From Butyricicoccus sp. (GTDB taxonomy: Bacteria > Bacillota > Clostridia > Oscillospirales > Butyricicoccaceae): a stretch of DNA of 46,357 bases. The notes under the pieces were generated by a model that was not told the origin of the DNA, ran no database searches, and saw only the letters and a list, made by a program, of their open reading frames with translations. The stretch lies in the NCBI GenBank assembly GCA_020025885.1, contig JAHHRJ010000013.1, forward strand, positions 1 to 46,357. Reading direction: 5' to 3'. Of this stretch, positions 24,998 through 33,749 are shown in pieces (the first letter of the stretch is position 1; every line of letters begins with the position of its first letter). The translations under genes and the position numbers were made by a program.

Positions 24998-25240
24998 AGA
25001 GACTGTCGAAGAACTTCGACAGTCTTTCCAGGGGAACCCAGTCCCCCTAGATACAGAGCCAGTTCTGGTAGAAACTGGCTCTGATACCCCCGGTTTCGCG
25101 CACGTTTGCGCGGGTCGCGGGCAAAATCCAAGGCGCATGTCCTTGGATTTTGAAAATTTTAAGTCGCTTCGCTCTGAGGCAAAACAGTCAAAATACTTTT
25201 TCGACAAGCTGAAGCGACTGCTCAAAAGAGCAGTCGCGAA
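24970..25240. repeat. hairpin-rich non-coding block downstream of ricT
   Basis: No gene is seen between 24816 and 25251. The block holds at least six hairpins: 24973-24997 (GCGACTGCT / AGCAGCCGC), 25000-25025 (AGACTGTCGAAG palindrome), 25055-25082 (AGAGCCAGTT / AACTGGCTCT), 25097-25112 (CGCGCA / TGCGCG), 25123-25151 (AAAATCCAAGG / CCTTGGATTTT) and 25214-25237 (GCGACTGCTC / GAGCAGTCGC). The first and last hairpins are near copies of each other. Read on the minus strand it would be a 3' UTR of about 280 bases ending in a terminator. Confidence 0.7.
24999..25053 (-). repeat. 55-bp 3'-UTR element, copy 2
   Basis: Identical over 55 bases to 22783-22837 when read on the minus strand. As in copy 1, it is in sense orientation to the upstream gene (ricT) and immediately precedes a terminator hairpin, whose stem sequence differs from that of copy 1. 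Confidence 0.85.
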
Positions 25241-25251
25241 AAAATATAAGG

Positions 25252-26433
25252 TTAATTTTCGGAGGCTCCTTCATTTGTGGAAGGACGACGTTTCGGACCA
25301 CGGCGCGGGCGGCGGCGTTTCTTTGCCTCAGCAGGATCGGCATTTTCTTCGGGTGCTTTGGGTGCTGCCTTTACAAGACGCGGATGCTCAGAAGCATCTC
25401 CAGCCTGTCGGCGTGCCGGACGCGCAGGTGGGGTCTGCTTTGCATCTTCGCTTGGCGGCGCTGCTTTGACGCGGCGCGGCTTTTCATTGCGCGGACGCAC
25501 TGGGGGATCTGCCACGGCTGCTGGAGTCTGCTCCTGCATGGGGTCGATCTCCGGTGTCTTTTGCTGGCAGCAACTGCCGCCGTTGCTGCCGCAACCACCA
25601 CTGCCGCAGCTGCCTTTCTTTGCACGTCCCGAACGGATCATCTGGCAGTCTGAGCAGGAGAATGTCTTGGGTTCATCAGGCGCGTCTTCCAGCTGAACCT
25701 TGCAAGTGCCACGGAGCATTTGGGTGGACAGCACAGTACCACGACCCTCTGGTGTTTCCACAAGGCTTTCTACCTTGGGGGTCACCTTTTGCAGTTCGGT
25801 ATACACTTCATGCTCGTACTTCAGGCAGCACATCAAACGTCCGCATGTGCCAGAAATTTTAGTTGGGTTCAGAGACAGGTTCTGCTCCTTTGCCATGTTG
25901 ATGGAAACTGGCTGGAAGTCATCCAGATAAGATGCACAGCACAGCTCGCGACCGCAGATGCCCAAGCCACCAATCATTTTGGCTTCATCACGCACGCCGA
26001 TTTGGCGCAGTTCGATGCGGGTGCGGAAGATTGCAGCAAGATCTTTGACCAGATTGCGGAAGTCTACACGCCCATCTGCGGTAAAATAGAATAAAATTTT
26101 GTTGAGATCAAACGTACATTCCACTGCAACAAGGCGCATATCCAGTTGATGCTCTTCGATTTTGCGGCGCGCAATCTGGTGCGCTTCATGCGCTTGACGC
26201 TCGTTGCTGCGCATGATCTCCAAATCGTTTTCGGTTGCAATGCGAATGATTTTTTTGAGCGGGGGTACGACATCATCGTCAGGCACATCTGTGTTGCCCA
26301 TCGCACATGCACCGCATTCAATGCCGCGTGCGGTTTCTACGATGACATGTTGACCCGGTTTTACGGTTATGCCGCAAGGGTCAAAATAATATACTTTGCC
26401 GACTCGTTTGAATCGAACACCAATGACGATCAT
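25252..26433 (-). CDS. ricT: PSP1/RicT-type protein
   Basis: RicT (YaaT) forms a complex with RicA and RicF that carries Fe-S clusters and guides RNase Y and developmental decisions in Bacillus. The 393-residue protein has the PSP1 domain at about 50-260, with the cysteine-rich core GICGRELCCASYLDDF (about 158-173) and GTCGRLMCCLKYE. A second cysteine group, GSCGSGGCGSNGGSCCQQ, follows near 295. The final 90 residues are a low-complexity, Lys/Arg/Pro/Ala-rich tail (ending KRRPSTNEGASEN) not found in short homologues. The ATG at 26433 follows a GGAGGATG at a slightly long distance. Last gene of the operon. Confidence 0.9.
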   Translation of the reverse strand: MIVIGVRFKRVGKVYYFDPCGITVKPGQHVIVETARGIECGACAMGNTDVPDDDVVPPLKKIIRIATENDLEIMRSNERQAHEAHQIARRKIEEHQLDMRLVAVECTFDLNKILFYFTADGRVDFRNLVKDLAAIFRTRIELRQIGVRDEAKMIGGLGICGRELCCASYLDDFQPVSINMAKEQNLSLNPTKISGTCGRLMCCLKYEHEVYTELQKVTPKVESLVETPEGRGTVLSTQMLRGTCKVQLEDAPDEPKTFSCSDCQMIRSGRAKKGSCGSGGCGSNGGSCCQQKTPEIDPMQEQTPAAVADPPVRPRNEKPRRVKAAPPSEDAKQTPPARPARRQAGDASEHPRLVKAAPKAPEENADPAEAKKRRRPRRGPKRRPSTNEGASEN

Positions 26434-26476
26434 AAGAAAAGTTCATCCTCCATTTTAGGTTGACCGCGTGTTAAAT

Positions 26477-27367
26477 CTATGTTTCACGCGGAAGACAGCA
26501 AAGGCTATAAACACCTGCGGCGAGTACAGCACATTGTAGTGGGGTGCTGGCATTTCCCTCAATGCGATGGGATAGCAGCACCAAATGGTCATAAACTGCG
26601 AGTAGTTTTTCGGTAGAAAGGACACGCGCAAGTGCACAGGATTCAGTGGCGAGTGCAGGAACAAGCAGGGCAGTACCAATAGGGGTAAGCGCTGCGTCAC
26701 GTACAGCGGTGCCAAGCACATCCATTGCCTGACGAAACGCTGCTTTATTCAGTTTCGCATAGCCATTTGCGGCAAGCAGCATCCCATATTCATCTGCTTT
26801 CGCTAAGGCACGCAGAAATTCACGCGCAGGCTCTAACAGTGCAGGATCATCTGGAAGCGGCACAGGCTGTGGCGCAAGCTGATAGATGGTGCATCGAGAA
26901 CGGATGGTCTGTAAGAGTAAGCTGGGCTGTGCAGCAGTCAGCAGAAAGAAAACATAGCGCGGCGGCTCTTCCAATACCTTCAGCAGTGCGTTCTGTGCAC
27001 TGGCATTCATATGGTCAGCGCCATGCAGAATGAAAACCTTTCGGCTGCCATCGTTTGGCAAAATTGCTGCTTCGTCACGGATGCTGCGTGCTTGCTCGAC
27101 CTTGATCTCGGCATTTCCAGCCTCTACACAGATGAGATCAGGGTGTGCATTGTGCGCGAGCTTTCGGCAAGAATCACATACACCACAAGGGTGTGCGCCA
27201 GAGCCAGTGCAGAGCAGTGCGGCGGCGATTGCCTGTGCAAACGCATAGGTGCCGCTCTCCTCTGAGCCGGACAGCAAAACAGCCTGCGGGAAACGGCGGT
27301 CGAGCGCGGTTCGCAGGCTGGCTTTGAGCGCGTCATTGCCGGGGAGTGTATCAAATCCCAGCATCAT
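26477..27367 (-). CDS. holB: DNA polymerase III delta' subunit
   Basis: HolB is a clamp-loader subunit. In the 296-residue protein the P-loop position reads SGSEESGTY, lacking the Lys-Thr needed for ATP binding, as is normal for delta'. The zinc-binding cysteines are in HPCGVCDSCRKLA (plus an earlier Cys), ALLKVLEEPP is the clamp-loader hallmark, and IRSRC is the SRC arginine-finger motif. Two adjacent ATGs overlap the darA stop. The gene order darA-holB-ricT is conserved in Firmicutes. Confidence 0.9.
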   Translation of the reverse strand: MMLGFDTLPGNDALKASLRTALDRRFPQAVLLSGSEESGTYAFAQAIAAALLCTGSGAHPCGVCDSCRKLAHNAHPDLICVEAGNAEIKVEQARSIRDEAAILPNDGSRKVFILHGADHMNASAQNALLKVLEEPPRYVFFLLTAAQPSLLLQTIRSRCTIYQLAPQPVPLPDDPALLEPAREFLRALAKADEYGMLLAANGYAKLNKAAFRQAMDVLGTAVRDAALTPIGTALLVPALATESCALARVLSTEKLLAVYDHLVLLSHRIEGNASTPLQCAVLAAGVYSLCCLPRET

Positions 27368-27687
27368 AATTTTTCAAATTGTTCAACACCCAGAACAAAT
27401 ACAGTTGCACCGCCGACAGAGACCTCGACCGGCATAGGCGGCTGGAATCCAATACCGATATTACCAGTAGTTGGCATGATCTGTTTGCGGGTATTACAAT
27501 ATTTACGGATGATGTCCATGGCTTCGTCCAAGCGGGATTCATCCAAACCAATCAAGATAGTTACATTGCCAGCGCGTAGGAATCCACCTGTGGTAGCAAG
27601 CTTTGTGATCTGAAAACCAGCCTGCATCAGGTGTCCCATAACACTATGTGCATCGTCATAGTTGATGATTGCGAGCAGCATTTTCAT
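27364..27687 (-). CDS. darA: PII-like cyclic-di-AMP receptor
   Basis: A 107-residue protein of the DUF970/DarA (PstA) family, a PII-like trimer that binds c-di-AMP. Seen are MLLAIINYDDAHSVMGHLMQ at the N terminus, the conserved TKLATTGGFLRAGNVTILIG (about 29-48) that contacts the nucleotide, and the C-terminal VGGATVFVLGV strand. The ATG at 27687 follows AAAAGGAGGA. It overlaps the decarboxylase gene by 32 bases and holB by 4, so all are cotranscribed. Its downstream target is not established in the family generally. Confidence 0.92.
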   Translation of the reverse strand: MKMLLAIINYDDAHSVMGHLMQAGFQITKLATTGGFLRAGNVTILIGLDESRLDEAMDIIRKYCNTRKQIMPTTGNIGIGFQPPMPVEVSVGGATVFVLGVEQFEKL

Positions 27688-29080
27688 GGGAAAGTCCTCC
27701 TTTTGCCGTTTGCATTTGCTCAAAAGTTACGGAGCGTGCAAAAAAAATACGGCTAACGGTATTATAACATTGATTTGTGAGAAATACAATGTGTTGCGCT
27801 GTGATTTCTTCCCCACACCAAAGCACTGGAACACCGGGAGGATAGGGCGTTACAGGGCGGGCACAGATCATACCCGCCGTTGCATCAGACAGTGCGATTT
27901 CGTGTGCACTCCCAAGCATGGCATCGCGGACGGATAAAACGGGATGCGGATTGGGAAGCGGTGGAAGTGGTGGGGGGAGCGGTGCAGATTGTGCTTGGTT
28001 AGACAGTATGACAAGTGCATCTTCTAAAGCAGCCAGATTGTGGGGGAGATCGGCAGGGGTGACGATACAAACGATATTGCGTGCGTCGCTCATTTCACAG
28101 GCGATTTGAAAGCGTTCATAGAGCAAATCAGACAGCGCATCTCCTGTGAGATTGGTACCCGCCGTGGAAACGGTTAGGCGGCAAGGATCGAGTGCATCAA
28201 AACAGAGGGGCATGAACTTTGTTTCTTTGAGACGCATGCGCAATGCATGCACGGCTTGTGCGGTTTGCTGGTAACTATCATCTTGCTCCAGTGCATCACG
28301 TGCCAGATCAAGGCTCGCCAAGATTGCATAGGAGGGGCTAGATGTGCCAAACAGTGCCGCGCCTTCGCGCAGTTTTTCTCCGTCAACCGTACCATTTGAT
28401 AGAAGCAAAGCTGCTTGACCCAAGGCATAAAGCGTTTTGTGTGCGCTCAGTGCAGCAAGGTCTGCACCTTGTTCAGTGGGGCTTGCGAGACCGACGGCTG
28501 GGAAATGTGCGCCGTGTGCGGCATCAACAAGCAGTTTTGCACCATGTGCATGGCAGATTTCTGCAATAGCTGGAATATCCTGACAAACACCGTAATAGTT
28601 GGGGGAGGTAATGAGTACAGTTTTGATGGCAGGATTTTTGGCGAGTGTCGTCTCAATGTCTGCGGGATCAAGCAAACCGGGGATTCCATATGGCTCTAAG
28701 ACGGATGGAAAAACAAAAGTAGGGGTGAGATCGAGCATGGCGGCTGCATGGGCGCAGGACTTATGGCAGTTGCGGTCAAATAGAACCGAACTGCCTGCGC
28801 CAGCGGCAGCATAGAGCATAGTGTGAATGCCCTGAGAAGAACCACCAGTCAAAAAATGGCAGTCGGCGGCATGATAAAAACGTGCTGCCTGCTCTTCTGC
28901 CAAACGGATGGGACCTTCCCCGGTATAGAGATTTCCAGTCTCATAGATCTCGGTAAAATCGAGCGGGAGAATGGGGGAAAAATCAGGGAGTACGGCCTGT
29001 CCTTTGTGACCGGGCATATGGAATCGAACGGTATTTTTTTGAGAGAGCACAGACAGTGCTTCGTAAAGTGGTGCGGACAT
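27656..29080 (-). CDS. PLP-dependent Orn/Lys/Arg decarboxylase family protein
   Basis: A 474-residue fold type I PLP enzyme of the short (YaaO-like) group. Seen are FHMPGHKGQ near the N terminus (residues 20-28), FLTGGSSQGIHTML (cofactor phosphate), VDAAHGAHF (Asp that contacts the pyridine nitrogen) and SAHKTLYALGQ with the lysine that binds PLP. It probably decarboxylates arginine or lysine to agmatine or cadaverine; which one is not clear from sequence. In Bacillus the homologue also lies just upstream of tmk-darA-holB, but tmk is absent here. The ATG directly follows the stop of queG. Confidence 0.87.
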   Translation of the reverse strand: MSAPLYEALSVLSQKNTVRFHMPGHKGQAVLPDFSPILPLDFTEIYETGNLYTGEGPIRLAEEQAARFYHAADCHFLTGGSSQGIHTMLYAAAGAGSSVLFDRNCHKSCAHAAAMLDLTPTFVFPSVLEPYGIPGLLDPADIETTLAKNPAIKTVLITSPNYYGVCQDIPAIAEICHAHGAKLLVDAAHGAHFPAVGLASPTEQGADLAALSAHKTLYALGQAALLLSNGTVDGEKLREGAALFGTSSPSYAILASLDLARDALEQDDSYQQTAQAVHALRMRLKETKFMPLCFDALDPCRLTVSTAGTNLTGDALSDLLYERFQIACEMSDARNIVCIVTPADLPHNLAALEDALVILSNQAQSAPLPPPLPPLPNPHPVLSVRDAMLGSAHEIALSDATAGMICARPVTPYPPGVPVLWCGEEITAQHIVFLTNQCYNTVSRIFFARSVTFEQMQTAKGGLSHENAARNHQL

Positions 29081-29899
29081 TTATTGGGACTCCTTATCTT
29101 TTAGGGTGAGGTTGCGCCGAAGCGGTGCAGGACCACGCCAAGTAAACGCGCGATTGGGATATTTTGCGAGAAATTGCTTGCGGGTTAAACCGTCCAAATC
29201 GGAAAGTGTCAAAGAGCAGATGCGATTGTCTGCAAAATCGGTGTTTGGTTCTGTTTGAATTCCACGGTTGAGCGGGCAGACCAATTGGCAGGTATCACAG
29301 CCCCAGATCAGCGGGTGCGCAGATACCAGCGCGGTCTGTTCTTCGTCCAGCATGCCGCCTTGCTGGGTGAGTGCAGAAAGACAGAGCGATTTGTCCAGAT
29401 TGACCGGACATGCATGGCGGCATGCATCACATTGCAGACAAGGTTCTGGCGTATCTCCGGTCGGGGGCAGTTCTAAGTCTGTTACAATGGTTCCGATAAA
29501 TACATAACTGCCATAGGTCGGGTGGATCAGCAGACCATGGGTGCCGATCTTTCCAAGTCCAGCACAGGAGGCGGCGTAGACCTCGGGGAGTGGGGAGTCA
29601 TCCACAAGCACAGCAAAGGTATGCTCTGGATACGCTGTACGCAGGGTATTTGCAGTGGCTTCCAGCTTTTCTCCAAGGACGATGTGATAGTCTTTGGCGC
29701 GCGCATAGATGGATAGATTTCCGTTGGTCGTGTCGAGCGGGTAGGGGATAACTGTGACGAGCACACTGCGCGCATGTTCTATGCGTTTTGTGATCCCAAT
29801 ACGCTGTCCTTCACTCATATGTGGAAGCAAGGTGTCATAGCTGCATACACCCAGTGCACAAAGTTCATGAGAAGTGCGCAGATGCTCCAAAATATTCAA
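29081..29899 (-). CDS. queG: epoxyqueuosine reductase-like iron-sulfur protein
   Basis: QueG reduces epoxyqueuosine to queuosine in tRNA, using cobalamin and two [4Fe-4S] clusters. The 272-residue protein has the DUF1730 region (VTVIPYPLD onward) and two cluster motifs, CLQCDACRHACP and CDTCQLVCPLN. It is shorter than typical QueG (about 350-380 residues) because it lacks the C-terminal HEAT-repeat part, so a different reductase role is possible. The TTG at 29899 is chosen because GGAGG lies 7 bases before it; upstream in-frame codons have no site. First gene of the operon. Confidence 0.75.
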   Translation of the reverse strand: MNILEHLRTSHELCALGVCSYDTLLPHMSEGQRIGITKRIEHARSVLVTVIPYPLDTTNGNLSIYARAKDYHIVLGEKLEATANTLRTAYPEHTFAVLVDDSPLPEVYAASCAGLGKIGTHGLLIHPTYGSYVFIGTIVTDLELPPTGDTPEPCLQCDACRHACPVNLDKSLCLSALTQQGGMLDEEQTALVSAHPLIWGCDTCQLVCPLNRGIQTEPNTDFADNRICSLTLSDLDGLTRKQFLAKYPNRAFTWRGPAPLRRNLTLKDKESQ

Positions 29900-29929
29900 A
29901 AATATTCCTCCAAGCTTGATTTTTTCTCT

Positions 29930-29938
29930 ATTATAACA
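29930..29938 (-). promoter_or_regulatory. extended -10 promoter of the queG-ricT operon
   Basis: On the minus strand, TGTTATAAT, about 31 bases before the queG start. The -35 is weak. The rest of 29940-30130 shows no gene. Confidence 0.6.
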
Positions 29939-30133
29939 TAAAACAGGCATGGAAGAAATAGTTGTGCAGGAGGGTTCGCTGGGATGCTGTATCAAGGAAA
30001 AATTGGATTTTGAAAAACGCGCAGAAAGTTGCTCGATTCAGGAAACTTTTCTTCTTTTTGAAGCCAATCCGCAAGAAAGCTGACAAACATTGGAAACTCT
30101 GCGGTAGAGAAGGGGATAACTCTAAAAAAGTCA

Positions 30134-30161
30134 TTGAAAACTTGGGAGTTTATTGTATAAT
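30134..30161 (+). promoter_or_regulatory. promoter of the phosphoglucomutase gene
   Basis: TTGAAA (30134-30139), a 16-base spacer and TATAAT (30156-30161), 49 bases before the start codon. Confidence 0.75.
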
Positions 30162-30210
30162 TTATATAAGGAATTTGTTGGATTCCACAACTATTCTATG
30201 AGGTGAAGAC

Positions 30211-31941
30211 ATGATGAATTATATGGATGAATATGAGCGCTGGCTGGCTTCTTCTGCCCTGACTGAGGAAGAGCGCGCTGAGCTTGAAGCGATTCGTGGG
30301 GATGAAGACGCGATTAAGGATCGCTTTTTTGCACCGCTGTCCTTTGGTACAGCTGGCTTGCGTGGTATTTTGGGAACTGGACTGTATCGCATGAATCGCT
30401 TTACGGTTGGTGCGGCAACACAGGGGTTGGCAAATCTGATCGTACAGAATGGCACAGACGCAATGAAGCGCGGCGTTGCGATTGCATATGACTCCCGCCA
30501 TTTTTCTCCTGAGTTTGCACAGCTCGCGGCATGTATTTTGGCAGCCAACGGCATTCAGGTAAAGCTGTATGATGAACTGCGTCCAACACCAGAGCTATCT
30601 TTCGCAATTCGTCATTATGGCACGATCGCAGGCATCAACGTAACCGCTTCCCACAACCCCAAGGAATACAACGGATATAAGGTGTATTGGGAAGATGGTG
30701 CACAGCTGCCGCCAAAGGAAGCGGACGTTGTCGCAAAGGAAATGGAAGCACTGGATTTCTTCAAGGACGTTAAGACCATGGATTTTGCACAGGCTGTGGA
30801 AAAGGGTCTGGTGCAGATGATGGATTGGCAGACCGATGAAGCATACCTCAAGGAAGTGCTGGGAGTTGCGATCAATCCAGATTGTGTACATCAGGTAGCA
30901 GACGAGTTCAAGCTCGTTTATACCCCATTCCATGGTGCGGGTTATCGTCTGGTTCCAGAGATCCTGCGCCGCATTGGATACAAGCACATTATCTGCGTGC
31001 CAGAGCAGATGGTAATTGACGGCGATTTCCCAACTGTAAAGTCTCCAAATCCGGAGAACAAGGAGGGATTCCATCTGGCAATTGAGCTGGCAAAGCAGAA
31101 TGGCGTAGATCTCATCATTGGTACAGACCCAGATGCAGACCGTACAGGTATCGTGCTCAAGGATGCAACAGGTGAATATATTACGCTGTCTGGCAATCAG
31201 GTTGGCGTGTTGCTGATTGATTATGTCATCACTGCAAAGAAGCTGACTGGAACCATGCCAGAGCATCCGGCAGTCCTCAAGTCCATTGTAACCACCGAAA
31301 TGGCACGTGCAGCAGCACAGGCAAATGGCGTAGACTGCTTTGATACCTTTACTGGCTTTAAGTTCCTCGCAGAGAAGATCAAGCAGTTTGAGACCACTGG
31401 TTCTCACGAGTATCTGTTTGCATTTGAGGAGTCCTACGGCTATCTCGCAGGCGATTATGCACGCGATAAGGATGCAGTTACCGCATCTATGCTGATCGCA
31501 GAAATGGCTGCATACTATCGCACCAAAGGTATGACCCTTTATGATGCAATGCAGACCATGTATGAAAAGTATGGCTTCTACACCGAGCATACTATCTCGA
31601 TCACCATGCCGGGTGTTGCAGGTTTGGAGCGCATGAAGGAACTGATGCGCGAGCTGCGTGAAAATCCACTCACTATGGTTGGCAAGCACAAGGTAGAATA
31701 TGTGCGCGATTACCTGCCGGGTACACGTACCTGTGTAGCAGACGGCAAGCGTGAGTCCATGGAGCTGTCTGGTCAGAATGTACTGTACTATGAGTTGGAG
31801 GGCGGCACCACATTTATTATCCGTCCATCTGGTACAGAGCCGAAGGTAAAGATTTACATGATGGCAAAGGGTGACACCAAGGCAGCAGCAGACGAGAAGG
31901 TTGCAGAACTTTCTGAGGCTGCAAAGGAAATCGTTCAGTAA
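30211..31941 (+). CDS. pgcA: phospho-sugar mutase (phosphoglucomutase type)
   Basis: An alpha-D-phosphohexomutase of 576 residues, the PgcA/PGM2 size class, interconverting glucose 1-phosphate and 6-phosphate for glycan precursor supply. The active-site phosphoserine is in NVTASHNPKEYNGYK (about 142-156), the Mg-binding loop in GTDPDADRTG (about 305-314), the sugar-specificity loop in FEESYGYL and the phosphate-binding loop in RPSGTEPKVKIY near the C terminus. Two consecutive ATGs follow GAGGTGAAG. It is likely monocistronic or read with the small downstream gene; a hairpin lies between. Confidence 0.93.
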   Translation: MMNYMDEYERWLASSALTEEERAELEAIRGDEDAIKDRFFAPLSFGTAGLRGILGTGLYRMNRFTVGAATQGLANLIVQNGTDAMKRGVAIAYDSRHFSPEFAQLAACILAANGIQVKLYDELRPTPELSFAIRHYGTIAGINVTASHNPKEYNGYKVYWEDGAQLPPKEADVVAKEMEALDFFKDVKTMDFAQAVEKGLVQMMDWQTDEAYLKEVLGVAINPDCVHQVADEFKLVYTPFHGAGYRLVPEILRRIGYKHIICVPEQMVIDGDFPTVKSPNPENKEGFHLAIELAKQNGVDLIIGTDPDADRTGIVLKDATGEYITLSGNQVGVLLIDYVITAKKLTGTMPEHPAVLKSIVTTEMARAAAQANGVDCFDTFTGFKFLAEKIKQFETTGSHEYLFAFEESYGYLAGDYARDKDAVTASMLIAEMAAYYRTKGMTLYDAMQTMYEKYGFYTEHTISITMPGVAGLERMKELMRELRENPLTMVGKHKVEYVRDYLPGTRTCVADGKRESMELSGQNVLYYELEGGTTFIIRPSGTEPKVKIYMMAKGDTKAAADEKVAELSEAAKEIVQ

Positions 31942-31969
31942 ATAATTAGAATACCGCATCTTCTGAATG

Positions 31970-32003
31970 GGAGGGGCGCAGCGCAAGCACGCAGCGCCCC
32001 TCC
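31970..32003 (+). terminator. GC-rich hairpin after the phosphoglucomutase gene
   Basis: GGAGGGGCGC (31970-31979) pairs with GCGCCCCTCC (31994-32003). There is no good T run, so it may protect the 3' end or terminate weakly. Confidence 0.55.
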
Positions 32004-32031
32004 TGTTCGATAGAGAGATAAGGAGGCGAAT

Positions 32032-32460
32032 ATGCGGAAATATACAGGATTTATTGTGATGCTGATTTTATGGATCGGGCTTACAGTCGGTGCAAACGTA
32101 TGGTTTACTATGCATCCGGAAATCTCACAGGTGAATCTGATCATTTCAGCAGGATATATGCTGTTTTTATTGCTTTTGATTCCAATTGGACTTCCGATCC
32201 ATAGCAGAGGGCTTGAAATTTTATTGATGCTGTATGCGCTCGCATTGGGTGCACTGGATGTTGCAACCTTCCTGCGCAACGACAATATGCTGGTAAAGTT
32301 TATTGCACCTGCTGTGCTGGCACCGTTTCGGGGTTTATTTTACTTTGAAAGCCATATTTCACTCGGCAGCTTTGCGATTTATGCCGCAATTGGATTCTTT
32401 GCGGCATTCCTTGTATTTGCAGCGGGTGTGGGCGCTTGTATGGTGCAGGAAAGAGAATAA
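32032..32460 (+). CDS. small integral membrane protein
   Basis: A 142-residue protein with four hydrophobic segments (about 5-25, 37-55, 63-80 and 115-137). The start follows AAGGAGG by 6 bases. I do not recognise a family, and neighbours give no clue apart from the phosphoglucomutase upstream. Confidence 0.7.
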   Translation: MRKYTGFIVMLILWIGLTVGANVWFTMHPEISQVNLIISAGYMLFLLLLIPIGLPIHSRGLEILLMLYALALGALDVATFLRNDNMLVKFIAPAVLAPFRGLFYFESHISLGSFAIYAAIGFFAAFLVFAAGVGACMVQERE

Positions 32461-32476
32461 CGGCGTTTTGAAGGAG

Positions 32477-32515
32477 AAAAGGGTTTGCTGCCAATTTGGC
32501 AGCAAACCCTTTTAA
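32477..32515. terminator. bidirectional terminator
   Basis: AAAAGGGTTTGCTGCC pairs with GGCAGCAAACCCTTTT. A/T runs flank both sides, so it can also end the convergent nitrogenase-like operon. Confidence 0.9.
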
Positions 32516-32525
32516 TTTTTTTAAT

Positions 32526-33749
32526 TTAATTCAGACGACGGTAATATGCGTCAACTGATTCCAAAATATGATCTGTGCCGCGAATACCCATCAAAGGCAG
32601 ATGGCGTGCGATTTGACCATGATGCACAAGGGGGAAGCTGACACATACAGTCGTATTGGTATCATTGCAGAGGTGCAGAGAAATCTCATCTGCAAAGACA
32701 AGGTGTTGATTGAGTGTCTTAAAGGCATCGATCTGCATCCGCTCATTTTCAAAGACGATGATAGAGGAATCGGCAGACTCGATGTTTTGCAGGCTGTGCG
32801 GACATGCACAGAGCGCTGGTTCGATGCAGATTTCGCGCAGCAGCTGTGTCAAACCGCATAAGGTATCGTAGTCTGCCATGATTGCTGCCTTGGGAGAATG
32901 ATACATGCGGGCATACATCTTAAAGTGAATGGAAGTATCACGGCGTTCCAACAAATCGGCTTTGATCTCCTCAGATAGCGGCACATTGATTTTTTCCGAG
33001 ATCTCTTTCAGCCAGTTTTCGGTGCCCTGATAGCCATAGGGTGCGCCATAGACATAGGGAATGCCGTATTTCTCCTGCATCTTCTGTGCAACAGGAAGTG
33101 CTTCGGCACGCAGAACAAGATTAATCTCAGCATTGCCCAAAGACTCCAAGCTGGATACGCTGCTTTCCATGCCCAAAATCCCATTGCGTGTATAACCAAA
33201 GGACTGCTGCATCAAAGATTGCAGTTCCCAAAGATCGGATTGGATGCGGTAAGCACTTGGAGATGCACCTAGAATGTTATAGCTCCTCGCAATGGGTTCT
33301 GTCTTTCCGATGAGATGCTGTTCTAAGAGTCCGTAGACTTCACGCAGTCCAACGGTATAATCACCCTTAAAGCCGCCAGTTTCTACTGGGATGAGTTTTG
33401 CGTTTACCTCATTTTGCATGTATCGGCAAACGCCCTTGATATCCGTTCCAATGACGGAGCTGACCGAACTTGCAACTACGAAAATCACCTTAGGGGTGTA
33501 GTTCTCATCAATTTCCGTAAGGGCATCCTCTAAGCGGGTCACATCACCCATGATGACATCATCTTCGCTCATATGGGTGCAAAATAAGTTCTGATCAGGG
33601 GAAACACCCATCGCGCTGAATAGGCTCACAGAATAGTGTGTCGTTCCGGCGGGACCATATTCCAATACGACTGCGTCTTTGATGGAAAGTAGGCTCCAAA
33701 TCGCCCCCATGCGGTCGGATGGTGTGGGAAGGTATCTGCATAGTGCCAT
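32526..33749 (-). CDS. nitrogenase component 1-like subunit lacking cluster cysteines (K/B-like)
   Basis: A 407-residue member of the NifD/NifK/BchN/BchB superfamily. The family frame is visible in PSDRMGAIWSL (7-20), PKVIFVVASSVSSVIGTD (86-103) and INLVLRAEALPVAQKMQEKYGIP (about 237-259, read in pieces). At the three places where the partner subunit has cysteines, this one has Ser11, Thr36/37 and Ser95. It also lacks a Cys where NifD has Cys275. Cys4 and Cys57 are the only nearby N-terminal cysteines. It would pair with the upstream subunit in an (alpha-beta)2 complex. The ATG at 33749 overlaps the partner's stop (TAATG), with AAGGAGG upstream. The substrate is unknown. Confidence 0.82.
   Translation of the reverse strand: MALCRYLPTPSDRMGAIWSLLSIKDAVVLEYGPAGTTHYSVSLFSAMGVSPDQNLFCTHMSEDDVIMGDVTRLEDALTEIDENYTPKVIFVVASSVSSVIGTDIKGVCRYMQNEVNAKLIPVETGGFKGDYTVGLREVYGLLEQHLIGKTEPIARSYNILGASPSAYRIQSDLWELQSLMQQSFGYTRNGILGMESSVSSLESLGNAEINLVLRAEALPVAQKMQEKYGIPYVYGAPYGYQGTENWLKEISEKINVPLSEEIKADLLERRDTSIHFKMYARMYHSPKAAIMADYDTLCGLTQLLREICIEPALCACPHSLQNIESADSSIIVFENERMQIDAFKTLNQHLVFADEISLHLCNDTNTTVCVSFPLVHHGQIARHLPLMGIRGTDHILESVDAYYRRLN

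Noticed and set aside
24970..25240. CRISPR array
   Set aside because: The repeats are hairpins of different sequence with no regular spacers.
29940..30130. Gene or gene remnant upstream of the phosphoglucomutase promoter
   Set aside because: Short frames on both strands lack ribosome binding sites and recognisable similarity; I see only the two divergent promoters here.
30595..31986. 463-codon minus-strand frame opposite the phosphoglucomutase gene
   Set aside because: It is the antisense shadow of a clearly conserved enzyme; its translation is rich in Cys and His with no domain pattern.
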